Of a stretch of DNA of 64,000 bases, positions 61,201-64,000 are shown one piece after another. The notes beneath the pieces were generated by a model. That model did no database searches. It saw only the letters and a list, made by a program, of their open reading frames with translations, and was not told the origin of the DNA. Source of the DNA: Anarhynchus alexandrinus (Eukaryota > Chordata > Aves > Charadriiformes > Charadriidae); contig VUYV01000100.1 of assembly GCA_008711295.1 (NCBI GenBank), positions 1 to 64,000 of the forward strand, given 5' to 3'. Both the position numbers and the translations under genes were made by a program. The stretch's first letter is position 1. Each line of letters opens with the position of its first letter.

Positions 61201-61473
61201 GTCTCAAACTTCTAAACTGAATTTCTTTGAAATAATCAATGATGACTTTTCACACCACTATCTTCACACATTTTTCTTATTTCCTCTTTCCATAAAACAG
61301 CTATATGACATAATTTAAGTATACTCAAGCACCTTAAGTATTTTACCTGACACCACTTCTCCATCCAGATCACTAGGGTATAAGCTTGAGAGAGAAGCAC
61401 TTCTCATTCCAGAGTTTCGGGTTAATCGTTGGCTCCTTAATTGACCTATAGACTGTTCCAGTGTTTCTTTTAA
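7089..61473 (-). CDS. CEP128: CEP128, centrosomal protein 128 (partial: 15 internal exons)
   Basis: This is a multi-exon gene with coding segments 61473-61347, 60392-60271, 59367-59276, 58531-58459, 47095-46979, 38720-38634, 37128-37054, 35789-35657, 33945-33785, 24517-24167, 21296-20646, 16516-16352, 12301-12125, 8893-8834 and 7281-7089. They sum to 2,584 bp (861 residues plus one base). Every junction is GT/AG and the phases fit. The conceptual product follows human CEP128, as I remember it, without internal gaps from about residue 79 to 940. It is rich in Glu, Lys, Gln and Leu with heptad patterns, so it is a long coiled coil; I see no catalytic domain, signal peptide or membrane segment. 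Established for the family: CEP128 sits at subdistal appendages of the mother centriole and basal body, works with ODF2 and ninein-type proteins in appendage assembly and microtubule anchoring, and affects signalling at the cilium. The start and stop codons were not found in the window. Confidence 0.96.
7282..8833. other. Intron w14-w15 (1.55 kb)
   Basis: AT-rich intron with no recognised repeat element apart from a perfect 13-bp inverted repeat at 8209-8242. Confidence 0.8.
8209..8242. repeat. Perfect inverted repeat, 13-bp arms, 8-base loop
   Basis: The arms 8209-8221 (AGTTTCTCATGAT) and 8230-8242 (ATCATGAGAAACT) are exact reverse complements around the loop CTAATTTT. They could form a hairpin in DNA or in the intronic RNA. 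I see no small-RNA family match, and the stem is too short for an ordinary microRNA precursor. Confidence 0.9.
8834..8893 (-). CDS. CEP128: CEP128 exon w14 (60 bp, small exon)
   Basis: A 20-codon, phase 0 to 0 exon with acceptor TCCATAG and donor GTAATA. Its last half, [11 protein letters not shown], matches human [11 protein letters not shown]. The first half (AVSLTPMVL) differs from human (VFSSGPDIH) but is similarly uncharged, so the exon makes a non-helical linker between two coiled coils. It is too short for ORF calling; the longer open frame here (8678-8875) overlaps it only partly. Confidence 0.94.
8894..12124. other. Intron w13-w14 (3.2 kb)
   Basis: AT-rich intron. It has a local duplication of TAAATTAGTCACAT near 9063-9098 and scattered A runs. 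I recognise no transposon or exon in it. Confidence 0.75.
12125..12301 (-). CDS. CEP128: CEP128 exon w13 (177 bp)
   Basis: A 59-codon, phase 0 to 0 exon with acceptor CACTCCAG and donor GTAATT. It encodes [25 protein letters not shown] and IGSEIDAAC followed by DSMEKFK. Human has EEEHLRRMEEARLQLKDQL, EQESIL, IGKEIDAAC and DSVEKLK. This is the end of the long uninterrupted rod and one of the best conserved parts in the window. Confidence 0.97.
13213..13533 (-). mobile_element. CR1 LINE 3' tail, minus orientation
   Basis: The plus strand reads AGAATCAGAAAATTG then TTTAGGTTGGAAAAGACCCC, the reverse complement of a CR1 3' terminus. It continues through the typical blocks for GGATGGTGACTC, CCTGGGCAGCC and TTCCTAATATCCAATCTAAA to about 13533. 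It corresponds only to the extreme C-terminus of ORF2 and the 3' untranslated end, so it is 5' truncated and inactive. It is in the gene's sense orientation and belongs to a different subfamily from the 4592-5650 copy. Confidence 0.93.
14739..14863. repeat. A/C-only low-complexity tract (about 125 bp)
   Basis: Almost free of G and T, with (CAA)n, CACACC and AAAACCCC-like blocks. In the CEP128 transcript this is a U/G-only stretch. It is the largest of several such tracts in the window. Confidence 0.85.
14884..14918. repeat. Near-perfect palindrome centred at 14900
   Basis: ATACTGACTGAC (14888-14899) and GTCAGTCAGTAT (14901-14912) are exact reverse complements flanking one central base. The pairing resumes with CAGC on the left (14884-14887) and GCTG on the right (14915-14918) after a two-base AT bulge. 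It lies about 20 bp after a long A/C-only tract. Confidence 0.92.
16352..16516 (-). CDS. CEP128: CEP128 exon w12 (165 bp)
   Basis: A 55-codon, phase 0 to 0 exon after acceptor ACCATCAG, ending KQELEKK before donor GTAAAC. It contains [15 protein letters not shown] and [15 protein letters not shown]; human has EEKNMAKIHRGQLEK and [15 protein letters not shown]. Its first codon happens to be ATG, but the preceding exon continues the protein, so this is not a start site. Confidence 0.96.
16517..20645. other. Intron w11-w12 (4.1 kb)
   Basis: AT-rich intron with scattered A runs (for example 19033-19047). Open frames around 16931-17439 have no recognisable similarity. I identify no transposon. 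Confidence 0.75.
20646..21296 (-). CDS. CEP128: CEP128 exon w11 (651 bp, largest exon)
   Basis: A 217-codon, phase 0 to 0 exon of uninterrupted coiled coil. It begins [16 protein letters not shown], human ILKEKDELKTQLYAAL, and continues with [43 protein letters not shown] and [17 protein letters not shown]. It ends at RMLK before donor GTACTT. Human counterparts include [32 protein letters not shown] and IQELMKHFKKEKSEAE. An open frame continues past the donor into the intron, but similarity stops at RMLK and exon w12 resumes the human order. Confidence 0.97.
21297..24166. other. Intron w10-w11 (2.9 kb)
   Basis: AT-rich intron with a short CA run near 21679-21688, a poly-T run near 23777-23790 and, at its 5' end in transcript terms, the U/G-rich tract 24126-24156. 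No exon or mobile element is recognised. Confidence 0.75.
24126..24156 (-). promoter_or_regulatory. U/G-rich tract just downstream of the w10 splice donor (candidate splicing element)
   Basis: On the plus strand this is an A run followed by repeated ACCAACAACC. In the transcript it becomes GGUUGGUUGUUGGUUGG and then a U run, starting about 10 nucleotides after the GTAAGA donor of exon w10. U-rich and UG-rich sequences directly downstream of 5' splice sites are known binding places for TIA1- and CELF-type proteins. That it works this way here is inference; it may simply be low-complexity drift. Confidence 0.35.
24167..24517 (-). CDS. CEP128: CEP128 exon w10 (351 bp)
   Basis: A 117-codon, phase 0 to 0 exon with acceptor GATTCTAG and donor GTAAGA. 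Key blocks are [37 protein letters not shown] and DKNNQ; human has MLDRLKEIQN, QAERYLSEL, REDLKLKAQESIRQWKLK and GKNNQ. It is coiled coil throughout, and the IRQWK block gives a distinctive Trp. Just downstream of its donor the transcript carries a U/G-rich tract (24126-24156), described separately. Confidence 0.97.
25385..25630 (+). mobile_element. Ancient degenerate CR1-like LINE fragment, plus orientation
   Basis: Broken plus-strand frames resemble the CR1 reverse-transcriptase region. ATTCTCATTAATGACTTAGA gives ILINDLD, where CR1 has an INDLD/INDID block. Further on, [13 protein letters not shown] parallels the usual QNDLDKLEKWSEINK, then a GNNK-L block ends in NDCLD. The copy is much more diverged than the one at 4592 and full of stops, so it predates it. 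It is antisense to CEP128. Boundaries are approximate. Confidence 0.65.
25651..25729. repeat. T/G-rich tract ending in a C run
   Basis: A stretch of nearly only G and T (GTTGGTTGGG type units) followed by CCCCCCGCCCCCC. It is the same kind of low-complexity DNA as 14739-14863 but on the other strand. Open frames across it are compositional artefacts. Confidence 0.75.
28170..28235 (+). mobile_element. Very short CR1 3' end, plus orientation
   Basis: Reads GTTGGACTTGATCTTAAAGG then TCCCTTCCAACCTAGAGATT and ends CTATGATTT. These are the last 60 or so bases of a CR1 LINE, including the near-terminal ATTCTATGA unit. It is heavily 5' truncated, noncoding and antisense to CEP128. Confidence 0.93.
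28785..28842. repeat. T/G-rich low-complexity tract
   Basis: G and T blocks such as TTGGTTTGTTGGGGAGG followed by T runs. The hydrophobic peptides predicted across it are compositional. Confidence 0.75.
29292..29343. repeat. T/G-rich low-complexity tract
   Basis: A G run followed by repeated TTTGTTTG and GGTTTGG units. It is similar to 28785-28842 about 500 bp away. Confidence 0.75.
32585..32615. repeat. Short tandem repeat, 3 copies of 10-11 bp
   Basis: Three copies of TCATGTTAG with two-base spacers (CC, TT, AA). A minor local expansion. Confidence 0.85.
33785..33945 (-). CDS. CEP128: CEP128 exon w9 (161 bp)
   Basis: The exon opens after TTTTATAG, completing a Val codon split with w8, and encodes [15 protein letters not shown] then [19 protein letters not shown]. 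Human has VEREKQDLEKQM and [19 protein letters not shown]. It ends in phase 0 at the consensus donor GTAAGT. The [11 protein letters not shown] block is strongly conserved and fixes the identification. A 9.3 kb intron separates it from w10. Confidence 0.96.
33946..35656. other. Intron w8-w9 (1.7 kb)
   Basis: AT-rich intron with a T/C-only low-complexity tract at about 34160-34207. In the transcript the tract is purine-rich, so it cannot act as the polypyrimidine tract of the w9 acceptor. Nothing else is recognised. Confidence 0.75.
35657..35789 (-). CDS. CEP128: CEP128 exon w8 (133 bp)
   Basis: The exon follows acceptor CATTTTAG in phase 0 with [15 protein letters not shown], like human VEELRTQLTKAEGDR, and reaches QSYQD, which matches human QSNYQD. 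It ends one base into a codon before donor GTACAA. The C-terminal portion ([10 protein letters not shown]) is shorter and more acidic than the human stretch (EQGEDWRFRRG), so this is a less constrained hinge in the rod. Confidence 0.93.
35790..37053. other. Intron w7-w8 (1.26 kb)
   Basis: AT-rich intron in which I see no repeat element or exon. Confidence 0.8.
37054..37128 (-). CDS. CEP128: CEP128 exon w7 (75 bp)
   Basis: A 25-codon, phase 0 to 0 exon. It starts [12 protein letters not shown] and ends [13 protein letters not shown] before donor GTAACT; human has LEQELELSRRLL and NQSEGSRETLLHQ. The SEGSRE motif is a recognisable break in the heptads shared with mammals. The acceptor TGAAAG has only a moderate pyrimidine tract. 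Confidence 0.95.
37129..38633. other. Intron w6-w7 (1.5 kb), contains the assembly gap
   Basis: AT-rich intron with seven N at 37801-37807 followed by an A-rich run. An open frame at 38044-38421 on the minus strand has no known similarity and no splice-site support. Confidence 0.75.
37801..37807. other. Assembly gap (7 N)
   Basis: Seven ambiguous bases directly before an A run of more than ten bases. This is likely a collapsed or unresolved homopolymer rather than missing gene sequence, since the flanking exons w6 and w7 are intact and contiguous. Confidence 0.95.
38634..38720 (-). CDS. CEP128: CEP128 exon w6 (87 bp)
   Basis: A 29-codon, phase 0 to 0 exon with acceptor TTAAAG and donor GTAAGA. 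It begins [11 protein letters not shown] and ends YESEKNQ; human has ALKKQEAKADE and TETEKNQ. The middle part ([11 protein letters not shown]) is less conserved. It continues the coiled coil, and skipping it would keep the reading frame. Confidence 0.94.
38721..46978. other. Intron w5-w6 (8.3 kb)
   Basis: A large AT-rich intron. It has a short triplicated repeat at 39781-39843, a poly-A run near 41419 and a locally GC-richer stretch at 41490-41880 with a small acidic open frame. I recognise no transposon, although old diverged ones could be missed by eye. Confidence 0.7.
39781..39843. repeat. Tandem repeat, 3 copies of about 20 bp
   Basis: Three units built on ATTACTTGCTAAA followed by ACGAC or ATGAC: 39781-39802, 39803-39820 and 39821-39843. 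Confidence 0.85.
46979..47095 (-). CDS. CEP128: CEP128 exon w5 (117 bp)
   Basis: A 39-codon exon, phase 0 at both ends, with acceptor TTGAAG and donor GTATGC. It begins [20 protein letters not shown] and then has RRQDQLG and SLQLQE. The human counterpart reads [23 protein letters not shown] and SLQLQE. It is pure coiled coil. It sits alone between the two large introns of 11.4 and 8.3 kb. Confidence 0.96.
49077..49135. repeat. A/C-rich low-complexity tract
   Basis: AAACAAACACAAACAAAAAA-like sequence with hardly any T or G. It lies about 100 bp before the ancient CR1 remnant. Confidence 0.75.
49225..50640 (-). mobile_element. Ancient degenerate CR1-like LINE remnant, minus orientation
   Basis: Weak but ordered resemblance to CR1 consensus read in reverse. 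There is a tail-like GAGGCTGGAAGGGACTTCAA near 49245. Next comes a reverse-transcriptase-like block ATCATCGAGATCATTAATAA near 49572, where CR1 has ATCATTAATGAAGATATT. After it come GGATGTTTACAAATCAAG near 49905, AAAGATTTGCCCTTTTTT near 49958 and a block near 50410-50480. The order fits a LINE running right to left. It is far more diverged than the 4592 copy, and the edges are approximate. Confidence 0.5.
51542..51559 (+). repeat. G-run tract (nine G, one C, eight G)
   Basis: A guanine tract followed by a long A run. It could form a G-quadruplex on the plus strand, which is the template strand for CEP128. It is also a probable sequencing-error hotspot. Overlapping open frames on both strands here are compositional. 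Confidence 0.8.
51750..52725 (-). mobile_element. Second ancient CR1-like remnant, minus orientation
   Basis: Ordered short resemblances to CR1 in reverse: a block ATAGCAGAAGTCCCAACACA near 51830 (CR1: AATAGCACAGGTCCCA), TTTTGGAAGGACTCTTTTTT near 52147, a block near 52280-52345, and ATCTCCCATAAGAATTGTGT then CCTGCTTTTGTAGCCTCTCT near 52605-52645. The last matches the ORF2 endonuclease-side region of old CR1 copies. It may be a second insertion or a rearranged part of the 49225-50640 element. Confidence 0.5.
55055..55135. repeat. A/C-rich tract with a 23-bp direct duplication
   Basis: Within an A/C-rich stretch, the unit AAACATACCAAAACACACC plus RACC occurs at 55084-55106 and again at 55108-55130 with one mismatch. 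Confidence 0.85.
56518..56523 (-). terminator. Polyadenylation signal of the outer LTR (ATTAAA)
   Basis: The minus strand reads TTATTAAACTGTC. The position after the TATA box matches the R region of the LTR. It lies in the sense direction inside a CEP128 intron. Confidence 0.55.
56701..56708 (-). promoter_or_regulatory. TATA box of the outer LTR
   Basis: The minus strand reads GGTATATAAAGCTGG here, a canonical TATA element about 180 bp before the ATTAAA signal. It defines the LTR orientation; whether it is active is unknown. Confidence 0.65.
56948..56953 (-). terminator. Polyadenylation signal of the inner LTR (ATTAAA)
   Basis: The minus strand reads CACCATTAAACCTG, 45 bp before the LTR end. 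It is the only polyadenylation hexamer I noticed in the right part of the element. Confidence 0.5.
57262..57269 (-). promoter_or_regulatory. TATA box of the inner LTR
   Basis: The minus strand reads CTATAAAATGGGGCC, a strong TATA element in GC-richer surroundings, about 310 bp before the ATTAAA signal. Confidence 0.65.
58459..58531 (-). CDS. CEP128: CEP128 exon w4 (73 bp)
   Basis: This short exon has an acceptor in TATGAAG. It completes a split Arg codon and encodes [16 protein letters not shown] then TESQRQET, corresponding to human SDAETKRALEELTEKL then NEAQKQEV. It ends in phase 0 at a strong donor, GTGAGT. The exon is easily missed by ORF scanning because of its size; phase and protein similarity fix both ends. 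An 11.4 kb intron follows. Confidence 0.95.
58532..59275. other. Intron w3-w4 (744 bp)
   Basis: AT-rich intron with a short A/G run near 59023-59035. Nothing else is recognised. Confidence 0.8.
59276..59367 (-). CDS. CEP128: CEP128 exon w3 (92 bp)
   Basis: The exon starts in phase 0 after TTTACAG with [18 protein letters not shown], almost identical to human [18 protein letters not shown], and runs to RELSRRN plus two bases before donor GTATAA. It is one of the best conserved short segments in the window and begins the long central coiled coil. Only 744 bp of intron separate it from w4 and 903 bp from w2, so w1 to w4 form a compact cluster. Confidence 0.96.
59368..60270. other. Intron w2-w3 (903 bp)
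   Basis: AT-rich intron without recognised repeats. The long open frames that cross exon w2 from here are shadows of it. Confidence 0.8.
60271..60392 (-). CDS. CEP128: CEP128 exon w2 (122 bp), Ser/Arg-rich linker
   Basis: The exon opens after TTAAAG, completes a split Gly codon and ends in phase 0 at a CAG before donor GTACAG. It encodes TSPLRDYGD, which matches human TSPLKDYGD, followed by a basic serine patch [10 protein letters not shown] and VNEADNLDQ. This is a linker of low coiled-coil propensity between the N-terminal segment and the main rod. The RRSRSAS stretch resembles a basophilic kinase site, although phosphorylation is inference only. Confidence 0.96.
60393..61346. other. Intron w1-w2 (954 bp)
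   Basis: AT-rich intron in which I see no element. Confidence 0.8.
61347..61473 (-). CDS. CEP128: CEP128 exon w1 (127 bp)
   Basis: This is the most 5' exon I can support. After an acceptor CTCTGCAG it opens in phase 0 with [17 protein letters not shown], matching human LKESLEQSIDQLRSQRL near residue 79. It ends with SDLDGEVVS plus one base before donor GTAAAA, so the next junction is phase 1. The segment links the end of the first coiled coil to a Ser-rich linker ([11 protein letters not shown]). Human CEP128 has about 78 residues before this point, and no matching exon is visible between here and 64000. Confidence 0.95.
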
Positions 61474-64000
61474 CTGCAGAGAAATTACAGTTTACTGAAA
61501 TATGAACTCAGAATGATTAAAAACCCCACGTATTTAAAATATTATTTTTCAAAGTCATTAAGAGAATCAAAACTATTTTAAAGCCAAGTATAGCTATGAA
61601 TTAACAACAGCCTTTCTTCAATATCTTGTCATACTTCCGTAACTGTAGCAAAACATGTTTCCAACATTGGTAGCTTCAATATCAAGTTTCTTAAAACAGA
61701 GGTACAACGCACCAGGAAAACTCAAAAGAAAAATATGTCTCCTATAACCAAAATAAGACCTATTTGCCAGCAATGCTCAATAACAGCCTTGCAAAATCCA
61801 GAAAACAACTTCATAGAATTTTTTTTTTATTGCAATCTTTCTAGCAGCCTAAACTGCAATCAGTTTGACTTATGGCTATCAAATTTTACTAAGCAGCTTT
61901 ATATGAAGCTCTACTTTTAGTAGTTAAACTTTCAGAGAAAGGCTGCCATTCCCAACTTAAGAGTTCAGAACTAACTATATTCCTAAATAAGTTCTTTATT
62001 TTTCAAACTTAAATCTTATTTTCTAAAATTGCATTTGCTAACTTCGGTCCTTAGCCACTTGCTTTTGTCACACCATTATTTGACAATCCACAAAACAAAC
62101 TTCTGAAGGTTCAGCTTAACTCTCCCTAACAGAGGTTGGTACCACAATGGTTAAATTGCTGCTTTATTCTTGCAGAACTATACACACTGTGATGGATCTC
62201 TTTCTGGGTGGCACTTTTTTCACAGAGCACAAAAAACTACTTTAAATCTTTTCTGAATCTTTTAATGCTTGTTTAGGTTCTTTTTAAAGTATTATGTTTT
62301 CAGTATATGGTATTATTAAAAAAACTTCATTATCACTAAGAAACTGTCAAAACAAAAATCTTAATGATTTTCTAAATGCTTTCTCAAAAAGACAGAGGCT
62401 ACTTGAGGGAAAAATATACAACGACGCATGTATGTAACAAAAGATCACTTTTGTATTCAAAAAGTTAAAACTTTAAAAAGAAAAAAAATCATGAAAATGC
62501 CACAAGATCAAAGAAAGAATAGCAGTTAACTCAATTTTCAAATCTAGCTTGACTCTGTCAAAGACTTATCTTGCATCTTTAATAGGGGAATAAAAACTCT
62601 GAATTAAGCTACAGGTGCTCAGTTTGTTTCTACCTGAAAGCAGACAGCTGGATTTTTTTTATTATTTTTATTTTTTTAAACAAAGAACCATGACAGTGTT
62701 CACAATTAACAACCTTATTTTCAGTCTGTTTCTTTAGAACAGAAAAACAATCAACAAATTGTAAATTATAACTCAAAAATTTTAAACATTATAAACATCG
62801 TTATAATTTAAGGTATTTGTGTTCTCTTAAAAAACAGCTTATTAAAACAATGAAGAGAAGCTAGTGACAGTAGAACAGAAATATTAAAAACCACAAATTT
62901 GAATAGGGTATCCTTAATATTCAACAATCTGAATTCCACTCCTCGACATCTCATCTATAAGCTGTTTAGAATCCCATCAAAACAGTGGCTAACATTTTAG
63001 TCCTTTCCCATTCGTTATTTTGTATTTTTTAAAATTTATTTAAAGAGACAAGTATCAGTATCATCAGAAAAAATAAAATTAAAAAAAAAAAACAAACCAA
63101 CTTATCTCTCTCACAGGCTAATTACTCTTAAATCTCTCCAAAGCCTCACATAAGCAAAAAATCCCACACCAAAACACTCTCTCCTCCCTCTCTCTCCCTC
63201 CTCCCCACCCCAAAGAGAACAGAACCTTTTCTCTACTATTCTTGTCCTCCAGGGACATAACAAAATCACAGACCAACAGTGAAGTCCACAGGAGAATAAC
63301 GTTGCTCTGTAAAGGAGCACAATGTTCCCACCACTACAGAATCAACAATAGCAACAATGAAATAAAGTTCTGAGCAGCAAGCCTTCCTGACCCTGTAAGT
63401 TACTGCACGAATTCATAGGCAGATACCAGGCACTTCAAACTGGGCTGGCGAGACTAATTTATAAATTAGAATGGAAAAGAGCTTCTTAACAGCCCAACAG
63501 TCACCAATTCATAAATGCAAAGATGCTATACAGTAGTCTGAAGAACGTATTTTCTAAGGAAAAGATCACAAAGAATTCAAGTTAGACATCACAGTATTCA
63601 ACATAACTGACAGTACCTAAACACGTATCCCATCTGGAGCAAAATATTCTTAGATAAACAATCTTGTCTAATACAGTAGAAACACTTGACCAACTATCAT
63701 TGTTAAAACAACCCCAACATATCACTATGCAAGTGAGAAATTTATTCAAATTTTTCTTAACTATTTATTGAAGAAGGCAAACAGATACACTACTTCCTGA
63801 TCCCAAGCTGCTTCTCCCCACATACCAAATAAATACAACATCTATTCTATGCAAGTGGAAACTTCTGCTTCAGAAAGGGAACAGGAACTCAGAGAAACAT
63901 GCTATCTTTACTAATAAGACTGATTTTACACTATTATTTAAAGCTCACGCAGGAAGTGGTTAGAGTTTCTAGATTTCTCCTCCACTTGAGCCATAATCAA
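61474..64000. other. Intron upstream of w1, no exon seen
   Basis: About 2.5 kb searched on the minus strand for the human residues 40-78 block (a conserved coiled coil with TSTLQDTSRNLRQVDQML) without success. It contains a poly-A run (63077-63091) and a C/T-rich stretch (63178-63210). A minus-strand ATG in good context at 63994 is discussed in the findings. Confidence 0.7.

Noticed and set aside
1..64000. tRNA, rRNA, microRNA or CRISPR features
   Set aside because: I saw no cloverleaf with A and B boxes, no ribosomal sequence, no regularly spaced repeats, and no hairpin long enough for a microRNA precursor; very diverged ones could still be missed by eye.

Overview
The window is AT-rich vertebrate DNA, almost certainly avian. 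It carries CR1 retrotransposon tails with typical bird 3' ends, and a 56391-57582 long terminal repeat (LTR) of a type widespread in bird genomes. There are no operons or bacterial signals; nearly all of the listed open reading frames are chance frames in introns.

One gene accounts for the coding content: CEP128 (centrosomal protein 128), on the minus strand. I could place 15 consecutive internal exons (called w1 to w15 in transcription order) between 61473 and 7089. All have GT/AG splice sites and compatible phases. Together they encode 861 residues plus one base, colinear without a gap with about residues 79-940 of the roughly 1,094-residue human protein. The first ~78 residues and last ~150 residues were not found and probably lie to the right and left of the window. 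CEP128 is a long coiled-coil protein of the mother-centriole subdistal appendages.

Layout, left to right: 1-7088 is 3' intronic sequence with a large CR1 fragment (4592-5650); 7089-24517 holds exons w15 to w10; 24518-33784 is a 9.3 kb intron with an ancient CR1 and a short CR1 tail; 33785-38720 holds exons w9 to w6, with a 7-base assembly gap at 37801; 38721-46978 is an 8.3 kb intron; 46979-47095 is exon w5; 47096-58458 is an 11.4 kb intron that is the main repeat trap, with ancient CR1 remnants (49225-52725) and a nested pair of solo LTRs (56391-57582); 58459-61473 holds exons w4 to w1; 61474-64000 is upstream intron.

I found no new gene system. The observations most worth checking are the LTR-in-LTR insertion in the gene's sense orientation, a U/G-rich tract beside the w10 splice donor, the in-frame modular exon design, and two strong DNA palindromes.
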